Assembly: GCF_003390845.1 (NCBI RefSeq) | Contig: NZ_QMEK01000001.1 | Span: 1,922,001-1,986,000 of the forward strand | Direction: 5' to 3' | Source of the DNA: Tropicimonas sp. IMCC34043 | GTDB taxonomy: Bacteria; Pseudomonadota; Alphaproteobacteria; Rhodobacterales; Rhodobacteraceae | DNA length: 64,000 nt | Part shown: positions 8,315 to 17,408 of the stretch, piece by piece | Position numbering within the stretch: the stretch's first letter is position 1 | Layout: each line of letters opens with the position of its first letter | Position numbers and translations under genes: made by a program | The notes under the pieces: model-generated | What the model was told of the DNA's origin: nothing | The model's input: the letters and a program-made list of their open reading frames with translations, nothing else | The model's database searches: none

Positions 8315-9318
8315 GCCGCGGCCTCGATCCGGCTTACCTCTGCGCTCACGTCACGGATCAGATCGCCAAGGCTTTCCCCCCGCGCCCGCGCGGCAAAACT
8401 CAGCGCCATGCGATGCAACAGCACCGGTTCGGCCATCGTCAGCACATCTTCGGGCGAAGGCGCCAGTCGGCCGTCGAGCAATGCCCGCGCCCGCACCGTC
8501 AGCATCAGCGCCTGCGCCGCCCGCGGCCCCGGTCCCCAGCTGACGTTGCGCCGCACCGCGTCGGGCGCATCGGGTTCGCCGGGGCGGAAGGTGCGCACCA
8601 GATCGAGGATCAGTTCCACCACCTTCTCGCCCACGGGCATCCGGCGCAGGACCTTCTGCGCGGCCAGCAACGCCTCGGGCGTGAAAACCTCGTGCGCCTC
8701 GTCCTCCTCGGTGCCGGTGGTTGCCAGCAGGATATCGCGCTCGGTCGCACGGTCGGGATAGGGCACCTCGATCTGCACGAGAAAGCGGTCGAGTTGCGCC
8801 TCGGGCAAGGGATAGGTGCCTTCCTGTTCGATCGGGTTCTGGGTCGCCAGCACATGGAACGGCGCGCCAAGCCGCCGGTGGGCGCCCGCGATCGTCACTT
8901 CCTTTTCCTGCATCGCCTGCAACAGCGCCGACTGGGTCCGCGGGCTGGCGCGGTTGATCTCGTCGGCCATCAGAAGCTGGCAGAAGACCGGCCCCTCGAC
9001 AAAGCGGAAATCGCGCCGTCCGCCTTCGCCGGTATCGAGCACTTCGGAGCCGAGGATGTCGGCCGGCATCAGGTCGGGGGTGAACTGGATACGGTTCGTG
9101 TGCAGCCCCATCACCGTCCCGAGGGTCTCGACCAGCCGGGTCTTGCCCAGGCCCGGCAGGCCGATCAGCAGCCCGTGGCCGCCGCACAGCAACGCCGAGA
9201 GAACCAGATCGACCACCCGTTCCTGACCGATGAACCGGCGGGTGATGGAGCCGCGCGCCTCGGCAAGCATCTCACCCAGCGCTTCGATTTCGGCGACAAG
9301 TTCGGTAGGCTGAGACAT
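8311..9318 (-). CDS. MoxR family AAA+ ATPase
   Basis: A 335-residue AAA+ ATPase. I chose the ATG at 9318 because a GAGGAA ribosome site lies just upstream and the homologous region begins here; longer in-frame extensions cross the divergent DUF1285 promoter. Walker A GLPGLGKT is at residues 53-60, Walker B is in LLMADEINRA, and the arginine-finger/sensor region ATQNPIEQEGTYPLPEAQ is intact. Family knowledge: MoxR ATPases act as chaperones for the maturation of protein complexes, together with VWA partners. First gene of the four-gene operon, with coupled DUF58, DUF4159 and VWA/amidotransferase-like genes. Confidence 0.93.
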   Translation of the reverse strand: MSQPTELVAEIEALGEMLAEARGSITRRFIGQERVVDLVLSALLCGGHGLLIGLPGLGKTRLVETLGTVMGLHTNRIQFTPDLMPADILGSEVLDTGEGGRRDFRFVEGPVFCQLLMADEINRASPRTQSALLQAMQEKEVTIAGAHRRLGAPFHVLATQNPIEQEGTYPLPEAQLDRFLVQIEVPYPDRATERDILLATTGTEEDEAHEVFTPEALLAAQKVLRRMPVGEKVVELILDLVRTFRPGEPDAPDAVRRNVSWGPGPRAAQALMLTVRARALLDGRLAPSPEDVLTMAEPVLLHRMALSFAARARGESLGDLIRDVSAEVSRIEAAA

Positions 9319-9400
9319 GACGGGGTTCCTCGCAGGATGATCGTTGCAAGTAAGGCAGAACTGCGACTGCGAACAAATGACAAATACGGGAAGGACGCAA

Positions 9401-9979
9401 ATGAGCGGCACGACGAATGCCGAAAGCCTCGCCACCGCCGCGCGGAGTGCCCAGAAAAGCGGCGGCCCGCCGCCGGTGCATCTGTGGAATCCGCCGTTCT
9501 GTGGAGATATCGACATGGAGATCCGGCGCGACGGAACCTGGTTCTATCAGGGCACGCCGATCGGTCGGGCGCCGCTGGTGCGGCTGTTTTCCACCATCCT
9601 GCGCAAGGACGGCGACGAGTACTTTCTGGTCACCCCGGTCGAGAAGGTGCGGATCCGGGTCGAGGATGCCCCCTTCATCGCCGTCGATGCCGAGGTCACC
9701 GGGGTCGGAGAAAACCAGGTTCTGGAATTCGCGACCCAGGTCGAGGACCGGGTTGTGGCGGGGCCGGATCACCCGATCCGGGTACGCTTCGATCCCGAGA
9801 CCGGCGAACCCTCGCCCTATGTTCACATCCGTGCGAATCTCGAGGCTCTGATCGACCGTAAAACCTTCTATCGGCTCGTCGATCTCGGCAAACGCCATCG
9901 CCACGAGGGGGCCGAATGGTTCGGCATCTGGTCGGGAGGCATGTTCTTTCCGCTGATCCGGGCCGAGGACCTGGGCTGA
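9401..9979 (+). CDS. DUF1285 domain protein
   Basis: A 192-residue cytoplasmic protein started at the ATG at 9401, preceded by a GGAAGGA ribosome site. It contains the DUF1285 core: MEIRRDGTWFYQGTPIGRAPLVR, read as W.Y.GTPI near residues 43-60, then FSTILRKDGDEYFLVTPVEK and RIRVEDAPF. Family knowledge: DUF1285 has a two-domain fold with unknown biochemical role and, in Rhodobacterales, commonly sits divergent from moxR as here (82-bp gap). It may share regulation with the moxR operon; that is inference. Confidence 0.87.
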   Translation: MSGTTNAESLATAARSAQKSGGPPPVHLWNPPFCGDIDMEIRRDGTWFYQGTPIGRAPLVRLFSTILRKDGDEYFLVTPVEKVRIRVEDAPFIAVDAEVTGVGENQVLEFATQVEDRVVAGPDHPIRVRFDPETGEPSPYVHIRANLEALIDRKTFYRLVDLGKRHRHEGAEWFGIWSGGMFFPLIRAEDLG

Positions 9980-10000
9980 GCGCCCAGACAGCGCCGTCGC

Positions 10001-10804
10001 TCAGCAATAGCGCGGCATCCGGCCCTCGGCCGCCGCCGACACCGCCTCGATCTGGTTCGGGGTGCCGATCAGGGCTGCCTGCAATTCCGCCTCGAGCCGC
10101 AGTTCGGTGATGGCATTGCCGGAATAGATCGTCTCGACCAGCCGTTTGCCGGCGCGGATCGCCTCGGGCGAACGCCCGGCCAGAGCCTCTGCAAAGCGCA
10201 ACGCTTCCTCGACCGGCGCATCCGACAGCCTTGTGATCAGACCCAGTTGCTGCGCCTCGGTGCTGCGCAGGACCCGCGCGGTCAGGATCAGTTCCATCGC
10301 CCGATCCGCCGACAAAAGCCGCGGCAGGCTTTGCGAGATCCCCATGTCGGGGATCAGGCCCCACTTGCCTTCCATGATCGAGATCAGGGCATCGGGATGC
10401 GCGATGCGAAAGTCGGCGCCAAGCGCGATCTGCGCCCCGCCGCCAAAGCAGACGCCCTCGAGCGCCGCGATCACCGGCACCGGCAAGGTTTGCCAGATCG
10501 TCGCCGGCAACTGGAAGCGGTTGGCGCCGCTCGGATCCGCCGGCGTCAGCATGTCCCCTTTTACCCGGTCGAGGTCGCCGGCAAGGCTTTCCAGCACGCC
10601 GGTGTCGAGCCCGGAACAGAAATCGCCGCCTTCGCCGGCCAGCACGATCGCCCGCAATCCGGGCTGCTTCGCCAGCGCCCGGCCGGCCGCCACAAGGTCG
10701 TCCAGCATTTCCAGTGTCAGGGCGTTCTTCTTGTCAGGCCGGTTCAACCAGACCTGCGCGACCGGCCCCTCGGGCGATACCACCCGCACCAGTGCTGCAC
10801 TCAT
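10001..10804 (-). CDS. Enoyl-CoA hydratase/isomerase (crotonase) family protein
   Basis: A 267-residue crotonase-fold protein. The CoA-binding oxyanion-hole elements are visible: AIVLAGEGGDFCSGLD near residues 52-67 and PVIAALEGVCFGGGAQIALGAD in the middle (GVCFGGGAQ). At the position of the second catalytic acid of enoyl-CoA hydratases it reads MEGKWGLIPDMG; the pattern with D in PDMG and the preceding GLIP fits enoyl-CoA hydratase/isomerase members that are not true FadB-type hydratases. The substrate cannot be assigned. Single gene, convergent with DUF1285 and separated from the CDF gene by about 100 bp. Confidence 0.87.
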   Translation of the reverse strand: MSAALVRVVSPEGPVAQVWLNRPDKKNALTLEMLDDLVAAGRALAKQPGLRAIVLAGEGGDFCSGLDTGVLESLAGDLDRVKGDMLTPADPSGANRFQLPATIWQTLPVPVIAALEGVCFGGGAQIALGADFRIAHPDALISIMEGKWGLIPDMGISQSLPRLLSADRAMELILTARVLRSTEAQQLGLITRLSDAPVEEALRFAEALAGRSPEAIRAGKRLVETIYSGNAITELRLEAELQAALIGTPNQIEAVSAAAEGRMPRYC

Positions 10805-10905
10805 GTAAGCCTCCCTGAAGCGTCCGGAATTTCAACTGCACTCAAACGGGACTATTTGCAAGGTGTCAATCTTGACCAAGGGTCCGCCAGAGACTGCAGA
10901 AACAA

Positions 10906-11874
10906 TCAGCAGGTCAAGGCATTACCATGTCCAACGCGCGGGGCATCCCGGCATTGATCCCGCGGCCCCTCGAATTCCAGACTGGTGTGGGACAAATCGA
11001 ACCGCGCGCCCAGCAGCGCCTTCAACGCCGATTTCACCGCCACGGGATCGGCCGACTGGGCCAGCACCACATGCGCCTCGAGCGAATTCTCGTACTCGCC
11101 CATCTGCCAAAGGTGCAGATGATGCACGTCGGCGACACCAGGCACCGCCTCCATCGCCTCCAGCACCTCCTCGACCGCCAGACCATCGGGGCGCGCCAGC
11201 ATCAGGATCCGGATCACCGGGCGCAACTCGCGCAGCGTGTGCCACAGGATATAGACCGAGATACCGAGCGTCACGATCGGGTCCACCAGCCGCCAGTCGT
11301 AGATCAGGATCAGCACGCCCGCGACGATCACCGCGACCGAGCCCATCGCATCGGCAATATTGTGCAGGAAGGCGGCGCGCATGTTGACGCTGTTCTTCGA
11401 CATGCGAAAGATCAGCACCGCAGTCACGGTATCGACGACCAGCGCCACGCCCGCGACGACAACGACGGTCCAGCCCTCCACGTCCTGCGGATCGAACAGA
11501 CGGTTGATGCCTTCGGCGAACAGATAGAACGCGATCACGACCAGCGTGGTATAATTGACCAGCGCCGCCACAACCTCGGCGCGGCCATAGCCGAAGGTCA
11601 TGTCGGCATCGGCCGGCCGGCGGGCAATCCGCCGGGCAACAATCGCCACGACCAGCGACAGCGCATCGCTGAGATTGTGGATCGCATCGGCAATCAGCGC
11701 CAGCGAGCCTGACAGCACCCCCGCCACGATCTGAACGACCGTCAGTCCCAGATTGACGGCAACCGCCCCCAGCACCCGCCTGTCGCCACTGGCAGGGTCG
11801 ATATGGTGATGGTGGTGGTGGTGGTCGTGATGACTGCGGCTGTCGCCATTGTCAGGATCGTGATCGTGGGGCAT
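10906..11874 (-). CDS. Cation diffusion facilitator (Zn/Co/Cd efflux)
   Basis: A 322-residue CDF transporter started at the ATG at 11874; further upstream codons in frame are not CDF-like. It exports divalent metals in exchange for protons across the inner membrane. A His/Asp-rich N-terminus (MPHDHDPDNGDSRSHH then seven consecutive His) precedes six membrane helices. The metal-site motifs ALIADAIHNLSDAL (helix II, HxxxD) and AAFLHNIADAMGS (helix V, HxxxD) are both intact, as in zinc-type members. The C-terminal cytoplasmic domain has VADVHHLHLW. In cell terms this is a ZitB/CzcD-like protein; the exact metal is inferred. No metal-responsive regulator is next to it. Confidence 0.93.
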   Translation of the reverse strand: MPHDHDPDNGDSRSHHDHHHHHHHIDPASGDRRVLGAVAVNLGLTVVQIVAGVLSGSLALIADAIHNLSDALSLVVAIVARRIARRPADADMTFGYGRAEVVAALVNYTTLVVIAFYLFAEGINRLFDPQDVEGWTVVVVAGVALVVDTVTAVLIFRMSKNSVNMRAAFLHNIADAMGSVAVIVAGVLILIYDWRLVDPIVTLGISVYILWHTLRELRPVIRILMLARPDGLAVEEVLEAMEAVPGVADVHHLHLWQMGEYENSLEAHVVLAQSADPVAVKSALKALLGARFDLSHTSLEFEGPRDQCRDAPRVGHGNALTC

Positions 11875-11956
11875 CGCCCGGCTCCTCGCCGCTATCCGTC
11901 CCTTGGAGCAAATCGCCGCCGCGAAGGCAAGCCGGTCGCCCCCCATGGCACGCCGC

Positions 11957-11996
11957 CCGGCTTCTTCTGTTCGAAAATATCCCCGCCGGAGGCATG
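11957..11996 (-). repeat. Intergenic repeat family, copy A (3' part only)
   Basis: On the minus strand this reads CTCCGGCGGGGATATTTTCG followed by AACAGAAGAAG. It lies just after the polA stop codon, in the same orientation as polA. It matches the 3' half of copies B and D. Confidence 0.65.
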
Positions 11997-12018
11997 CCCG
12001 GCCCTGCCGGCAATCGGG

Positions 12019-14814
12019 TCAATGCGCCTCGGCCCAGTTCGCCCCCTGCCCGGCATCGACCACCAGCGGCACGTCAAGCTTCACCGCAGGCTCGGCCGCG
12101 CCTTCCATGACCGCGCGAACCCGGGCGATGGTGTCCTCGACCGCCCCCTCGTCGACCTCGAAAATCAACTCGTCATGGACCTGCAACAGCATCCGGGCCG
12201 GCAGCCCGGCAATCGCGTCCTCCATCCGGATCATCGCCCGTCGGATGATGTCGGCGGCAGCGCCCTGGATCGGGGCATTGATGGCGGCCCGCTTTGCGAA
12301 CCCCGCATGTGGCCCCTTGGCGTTGATCTCGGGGGTGTGGATCCGGCGGCCGAACAGGGTCTCGACCCGCTCGTGTTGCTTTGCAAACGCGATGGTCGCG
12401 TCCATATAGTCCCGGATGCCCGGGAAGCGTTCGAAGTACCGGTCGATAAAGGCCTGGGCCTCGCCCCGCGGTATCCGCAGGTTGCGCGCGAGGCCAAAGC
12501 CCGAGATGCCATAGATCACCCCGAAATTGATCGCCTTGGCGCGGCGCCGGATCTCGGGCGTCATCTGGTCCATGGGCACGTCGAACATCTCGGAGGCGGT
12601 CATGGCATGGATGTCCTGCCCGTCGCGGAACGCCTGCTTCAGCGCGTCGATATTGGCGACATGGGCGAGGATCCGAAGTTCGATCTGGGAATAATCGAGG
12701 CTGACCAGAACCTTGCCCTGCTCGGCCACGAAGGCCTCGCGGATGCGGCGGCCTTCCTCGGTGCGGACCGGGATGTTCTGCAGGTTCGGGTCGGTCGAGG
12801 CGAGCCGGCCGGTACTGGCCCCGGTCTGCAGGTACGAGGTATGCACCCGGCCGGTCTCGGGGTTGATATGGTCCTGCAGCGCATCGGTATAGGTCGATTT
12901 CAGCTTGGACAGCTGGCGCCAGTCCAGCACCCGCGCCGGCAGGTCGTGTTCGGTCGCCAGATCCTCCAGCACGTCGGCGGGGGTGGACCAGGCGCCGGTC
13001 TTGCCCTTCTTGCCGCCCGGCAGGCTCATCTTGTCGAACAGGATCTCGCCCAGCTGCTTGGGGCTGCCGACGTTGAAGCTTTCGCCGGCCAGCTCCTGGA
13101 TCTCGGCCTCGAGCCCGGCCATCTTCTGGGCAAAGGCATTCGACATCCGGCTCAGCGTGTCGCGGTCGACCTTGATGCCCGCCATTTCCATCCGCGCCAG
13201 CACCGGTGCCAGCGGGCGTTCCAGTGTCTCGTAGACCGTCGTCACCTTGTTGCGGTGCAGTTGCGGCTTGAACGCCTGCCAGAGGCGGAAGGTCACGTCG
13301 GCATCTTCGGCGGCGTATTTCGCCGCCGTGTCGATCGGTACCCGGTCAAAGGTGATCTGGCTCTTGCCCGAGCCGATCAGCTCCTTGATCGGGATCGGCT
13401 GATGGCCGAGATAACGCTCCGACAGCGCATCCATGCCGTGGTTGTGCAGCCCCGAATAGAGCGCATAGGACATCAGCATCGTGTCATCGAACGGCGCAAC
13501 CTCGATGCCGTGGCGGGCGAGGATCTTGGCGTCGTATTTCATGTTCTGGCCGATCTTGAGGACGGCCGGGTCCTCCAGCACCGGCTTCAACAGCGCCAGC
13601 GCCTCGTCCATCGGCATCTGCCCCTCGGCCAGCGCGCCGGTGTCGAACAACCCCTCGCCGCCCTCGGCGCGGTGCGCCAGCGGCACATAGCAGGCCTGCC
13701 CGGGGCCGACCGCCAGACAGATGCCGACAAGCCCGGCCACCATCTCGTCGAGCCCCGTCGTTTCGGTATCGAGTGCCACGATGCCGGTCGCATTGATCCG
13801 CTCGATCCAGCCGCGCAGCGCGTCGGCATCGCGCAGGGTCTCATAGGCGTCGCGATCGATCGGCGGTGCCGCGGGGTCGCCATCCGTCTCGGCCGCTGCG
13901 GGCGGAGCGACGATTGTCGGCGCCTCGAGCCCGAGCTGGTCGGCGATCCGCTTGCCAAGGGTGCGGAACTCCATCTCGCTCAGGAAATCGAGCAGCACTG
14001 TCGGGTCGGGTTCCCTGACCTCGAGATCGTCGAGGCCGAAATCGAGCGGCGTCGCGCAGTCGAGTTCCACCAGCCGCCGCGACAGCCGGATCTGGTCGGC
14101 CTTGTCGGTCAGAACCTCGCGACGTTTGGGTTGCTTGATCCGGTCGGTCGACGCGAGCAGGGTCTCGAGATCGCCGAATTCGTTGATCAGCTGCGCCGCA
14201 GTCTTGATGCCGATGCCCGGCGCGCCCGGCACATTGTCGACCGCATCGCCTGCCAGCGCCTGCACATCGACCACCCGGTCGGGGCCGACACCGAATTTCT
14301 CCGCCACCTCGTCGGGCCCGATGCGCTTGTTCTTCATCGCGTCGAGCATCTCGACCCCGTCGCCGACCAGCTGCATCAGGTCCTTGTCCGAACTGATGAT
14401 GGTCACCCGCCCCCCGGCGTCGCGCGCCTGGCAGGACAGCGTGGCGATGATGTCGTCGGCCTCATAGCCCTCGATCTCGTGGCAGGCGACGTTGAAGGCG
14501 CGCGTTGCCAGGCGGGTCAGCGGGAACTGCGGCACCAGATCCTCGGGCGCAGGCGGGCGGTTGGCCTTGTAGTCGGGATAGATCTCGTTGCGGAAGGTCT
14601 TGCCGGAATAGTCGAAGATCACGGCGGCATGGGTCGGGGCGTCGGGACCGGTGTTGGCCTCGATATACTTGTGCAGCATGTTGCAGAACCCGGCGACCGC
14701 GCCGATCGGCAGTCCGTCGGACTTGCGCGTCAGCGGCGGCAGGGCGTGATAGGCGCGGAAGATGAACGCCGACCCGTCGATCAGGTGCAGATGGCAGCCC
14801 TTGCCGAATGTCAT
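12019..14814 (-). CDS. polA: DNA polymerase I
   Basis: A 931-residue three-domain PolA, full length. Residues 1-290 form the 5'-3' exonuclease with GYEADDIIATLS and ISSDKDLMQL and the helix-hairpin-helix VPGAPGIGIKTAAQL. Residues about 330-520 form the 3'-5' proofreading domain, which is intact: DTETTG with D349 and the downstream NMKYD and D-Y elements are present. The C-terminal polymerase has motif A SLDYSQIELRILAHV, the O-helix RRRAKAINFGVIYG and motif C LQVHDELIFEV. It fills gaps during Okazaki-fragment maturation and excision repair. It is alone in its transcription unit, with repeat copy A after the stop codon. Confidence 0.98.
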   Translation of the reverse strand: MTFGKGCHLHLIDGSAFIFRAYHALPPLTRKSDGLPIGAVAGFCNMLHKYIEANTGPDAPTHAAVIFDYSGKTFRNEIYPDYKANRPPAPEDLVPQFPLTRLATRAFNVACHEIEGYEADDIIATLSCQARDAGGRVTIISSDKDLMQLVGDGVEMLDAMKNKRIGPDEVAEKFGVGPDRVVDVQALAGDAVDNVPGAPGIGIKTAAQLINEFGDLETLLASTDRIKQPKRREVLTDKADQIRLSRRLVELDCATPLDFGLDDLEVREPDPTVLLDFLSEMEFRTLGKRIADQLGLEAPTIVAPPAAAETDGDPAAPPIDRDAYETLRDADALRGWIERINATGIVALDTETTGLDEMVAGLVGICLAVGPGQACYVPLAHRAEGGEGLFDTGALAEGQMPMDEALALLKPVLEDPAVLKIGQNMKYDAKILARHGIEVAPFDDTMLMSYALYSGLHNHGMDALSERYLGHQPIPIKELIGSGKSQITFDRVPIDTAAKYAAEDADVTFRLWQAFKPQLHRNKVTTVYETLERPLAPVLARMEMAGIKVDRDTLSRMSNAFAQKMAGLEAEIQELAGESFNVGSPKQLGEILFDKMSLPGGKKGKTGAWSTPADVLEDLATEHDLPARVLDWRQLSKLKSTYTDALQDHINPETGRVHTSYLQTGASTGRLASTDPNLQNIPVRTEEGRRIREAFVAEQGKVLVSLDYSQIELRILAHVANIDALKQAFRDGQDIHAMTASEMFDVPMDQMTPEIRRRAKAINFGVIYGISGFGLARNLRIPRGEAQAFIDRYFERFPGIRDYMDATIAFAKQHERVETLFGRRIHTPEINAKGPHAGFAKRAAINAPIQGAAADIIRRAMIRMEDAIAGLPARMLLQVHDELIFEVDEGAVEDTIARVRAVMEGAAEPAVKLDVPLVVDAGQGANWAEAH

Positions 14815-14940
14815 GTTCGTCCTCCCGCGCGGTTCCGCGCCCAGAGGTAGCCTGCAGCGCGGCCGGGGTCCATGGGCTGCGGACCGGCTGCGGGCTATTC
14901 GCGGACGCCGGCCGTGACGCCTGGGTCGTTGCCGTGGGGG

Positions 14941-15003
14941 CGCTGCCCCCGTCGCGGCAGGCCGCGACTCCCCCGAGGTATTTCGGCCAAGAAGACGCCG
15001 GGG
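14941..15003 (+). repeat. Intergenic repeat family, copy B (two hairpins plus AGAAGA tail)
   Basis: Two small stems, GGGGGCGC-TGCCCCC-like (ending at 14950) and GTCGCGG...CCGCGAC (14951-14968), are followed by CCCCCGAGGTATTT and CCAAGAAGACG. It lies between polA and the zinc-finger gene, downstream of the latter but on the opposite strand. The architecture is the same as copy D. Confidence 0.65.
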
Positions 15004-15041
15004 GTGAGGTCAACCGCCGGAGCGTGGGGTCTTCGGGCGGC

Positions 15042-15242
15042 TCAGCCCGCCTTTTTCAGCGCCTCGGCGGCGGCCCTTTCGGGCGTGACGAAGCGTTTGT
15101 CGCAATAGGGGCATTCGACCGCGCCATCCTCGCCGAGGGTCAGCCAGACGCGGGGGTGCCCCAGCGCGCTGCCGCCGCCGTCGCAGGCAACGCGCGAGGC
15201 AGTCACCACCTGGGTCTCGGGAGGTTCGGGAATCAAGGTCAT
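15042..15242 (-). CDS. Small zinc-finger protein (zf-CHCC family)
   Basis: A 66-residue protein started at the ATG at 15242 (a TTG one codon earlier is also possible). The CHCC zinc-binding pattern is complete: C in [10 protein letters not shown] in GHPRVWL, and the pair in [11 protein letters not shown]. Family knowledge: this domain is shared with the NDUFS6-like accessory subunit of mitochondrial complex I; in alphaproteobacteria small stand-alone versions are common, and a link to complex I is plausible but not shown by this context. It is the only gene between polA and the ABC ATPase. Confidence 0.87.
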   Translation of the reverse strand: MTLIPEPPETQVVTASRVACDGGGSALGHPRVWLTLGEDGAVECPYCDKRFVTPERAAAEALKKAG

Positions 15243-15364
15243 CAACTGGCTCCAGCGTGCTGTCGGGTCGCCGTTCGGGTCACCTTGTGGTGGTGCCCGG
15301 CTCGGCTTAGGTTCCCGGCATCATAGGAAACCGCCCGCCGCGGGCAAGTGCCGGAGCGCCGCAT

Positions 15365-16318
15365 ATGACCCAAGTTGCGATCGAGATCGAGGGTCTCGCC
15401 AAGACCTATGCCTCTCGCCGGGGCGAAACCGGGATGCAGGCCCTGAAGGGGATCGACCTGAAGGTGCCTGCCGGCAGCATCTTCGGTCTGCTCGGGCCCA
15501 ATGGTGCGGGAAAGTCGACGCTGATCAATATCCTTGCCGGTCTGGTGCGGAAAAGCGCCGGCAGCGTGCGGATCTGGGGATTCGATCAGGACGTGAACCC
15601 GCGCCAGTCCCGCGCCGCCATCGGGGTCATGCCGCAGGAGCTGAACATCGACCCGTTCTTCACCCCGCGTGCCGCGCTCGACGTGCAGGCGGGGCTTTAC
15701 GGGGTGCCGCGGTCGCGGCGGCAGACCGACGAGATCCTTGCCATGATCGGGCTGACCGACAAGGCCGATTCCTATTCGCGCACGCTGAGCGGCGGGATGC
15801 GGCGGCGGCTGCTTCTGGGCAAGGCGCTGGTGCATGCGCCGCATGTGCTGGTGCTGGACGAGCCGACGGCGGGCGTCGACATCGAACTGCGCCAGATGCT
15901 GTGGACCAATGTGCGGCGGCTGAATGTCGAGCGCGGGATGACCATCATCCTGACCACCCATTATCTGGAGGAAGCCGAGGAGATGTGCGACGAGATCGCC
16001 ATCATCCATCGCGGCGAGAAGATCGCCCATGACCGAACCGGGGCGCTGATCGGCAGGCTCGATGCCAAGACGCTGGTGATCCGGCCCGAGGCGCCGGTGA
16101 CCGCGCCCTTTGCCCTGCCCGAGGGGGTGGCGCTGAGCTTCCGGCGCGACGGCGCGCTGGCGCTGTCCTATCGCCGCAGCGTGACCCCGGCCGAAGCGGT
16201 GTTCGACGCGGTCCGCGCCGCGGGCATCCGCATCCGCGATGTCGCGGTCGAGGAGCCGACGCTCGAGGATGTGTTCCTGTCGCTGACGTCGTCGGCCCCG
16301 GCACCGCAGGCGGCCTGA
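15365..16318 (+). CDS. ABC transporter ATP-binding protein
   Basis: A 317-residue single-domain ABC ATPase. Walker A GPNGAGKST is near residue 46, the Q-loop is in GVMPQELNID, the signature is LSGGMRRRL, Walker B is VLVLDEPTAGVD, and the switch His is in LTTHYLEEAEEM. The C-terminal 80 residues look like the regulatory tail of CcmA/YadG-type exporters. No permease gene is adjacent, which is unusual. The next gene starts at the base after its stop codon and encodes an ATP-grasp ligase, so the two are almost certainly co-transcribed. Its transported substrate is unknown. Confidence 0.93.
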   Translation: MTQVAIEIEGLAKTYASRRGETGMQALKGIDLKVPAGSIFGLLGPNGAGKSTLINILAGLVRKSAGSVRIWGFDQDVNPRQSRAAIGVMPQELNIDPFFTPRAALDVQAGLYGVPRSRRQTDEILAMIGLTDKADSYSRTLSGGMRRRLLLGKALVHAPHVLVLDEPTAGVDIELRQMLWTNVRRLNVERGMTIILTTHYLEEAEEMCDEIAIIHRGEKIAHDRTGALIGRLDAKTLVIRPEAPVTAPFALPEGVALSFRRDGALALSYRRSVTPAEAVFDAVRAAGIRIRDVAVEEPTLEDVFLSLTSSAPAPQAA

Positions 16319-17368
16319 GTGGGGCTTGTGCTCTGCCCGCCCTCGCCCGACCTGCTGGCGCGATCTGCGCCAGGCCTGCGCTTGCTGGCCGAGGCCGCAG
16401 CCGCGCTTGGCGGACAGCTGGAGCTTGAGGCCGAACACGGGCGGGTCGGCCGTTATACCGCGCCCGACGGCCGGGTGCGCATGCTCATGGGCAAGGCGCT
16501 GGGGCTCAATTCGGACGCTGCGGCGGCACTTGCCGCGGACAAGGACTATACCGCGCGGCTGCTTGCGGCCGAAGGGCTGCCGACCCCGCCCGGGGTGATC
16601 GTGGTCTCGCCGGGGTTTCGGGCCAAGATGCGGCTGTCGAACCGGGCGGTGGCCGAGGGGCTGCCGGGCCCCGAGGTGGCGCAGGATTTTGCCGCAGGCG
16701 CAGGGTTTCCGGTGATCGTGAAGCCGAACTTCGGCAACATGGGACGCGGGGTTCGGCGCGCAGGCTCGGCCGCCGAGCTGGCCTGCGATCTCGAGGACGG
16801 GTTTCGCGCCGATGACCGGCTGCGGGTCGAGGCGCTGATACCGGGGCGCGATTATCGTCTGATGGTCCTGCGGGATGAGGTCGTTGTCGCCTATGAGCGT
16901 CGGCCCTTGGCGGTCACGGGCGACGGGCGCCAAAGCGTCGGTGCGTTGCTGGAGGCGCGGCTGCGGCGGCTGACCGAACGCTATCACGGGCCGAAACTGG
17001 CGCTCGACGATCCCCGTCTTGCCCGCGCCATTGCCGGAGCCGGGCTGACGGCGGCGACGGTTCTGCCCGCGGGGCGGCGGGTGGTGCTTCTGGCCAATGC
17101 CAACCTTTCGACCGGGGGCGAGCTTGTCGACCTTACGGGGAAGGTGCCCGCCGCGGCCGAGGCGCTGGCGATCCGCGCAGCCGCGGCGATCGGGCTGCAG
17201 GTGGCGGGCATCGACATCCTGGCGCCGGACCTTGCCGCGGGCACGGAGGGCGCCTGCATCCTCGAGGTCAACGCGGCACCGGGGATGGATTACTACGCGA
17301 GCGAAGGCCCCGTGCAATGGGCACGGGCGGTGGCGTTTCACGCGCGCGCGCTGTCGGACGCGGACTGA
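16319..17368 (+). CDS. Orphan ATP-grasp ligase, cyanophycin-synthetase/GshF-like ATP-grasp domain
   Basis: A 349-residue protein read from a GTG at the base directly after the ABC ATPase stop. The residues 70-349 form an ATP-grasp domain: LGLNSDAAAALAADKDYTARLL, PVIVKPNFGNMGRGV (lysine and glycine loop), an EALIPGRDYRLMVL strand, the loop LLANANLSTGGELVDLTGK, and the metal-binding end DILAPD...ILEVNAAPGMD. The NxSTGG...D.T loop is shared with the ATP-grasp of cyanophycin synthetase CphA and of GshF, which ligate amino acids or peptides. Here there is no Mur-ligase or GshA part, so it acts alone or with unseen partners. The product is unknown. Confidence 0.8.
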   Translation: MGLVLCPPSPDLLARSAPGLRLLAEAAAALGGQLELEAEHGRVGRYTAPDGRVRMLMGKALGLNSDAAAALAADKDYTARLLAAEGLPTPPGVIVVSPGFRAKMRLSNRAVAEGLPGPEVAQDFAAGAGFPVIVKPNFGNMGRGVRRAGSAAELACDLEDGFRADDRLRVEALIPGRDYRLMVLRDEVVVAYERRPLAVTGDGRQSVGALLEARLRRLTERYHGPKLALDDPRLARAIAGAGLTAATVLPAGRRVVLLANANLSTGGELVDLTGKVPAAAEALAIRAAAAIGLQVAGIDILAPDLAAGTEGACILEVNAAPGMDYYASEGPVQWARAVAFHARALSDAD

Positions 17369-17408
17369 GTCCGATCGGGCAGTACGGCGCCGGCACGCTG
17401 CGGAGTTC

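Noticed and set aside
11803-14850. 1,015-codon open frame opposite to polA
   Set aside because: It is the antisense shadow of polA; its protein is His/Asp/Arg-rich with no domain, while polA has all its motifs.
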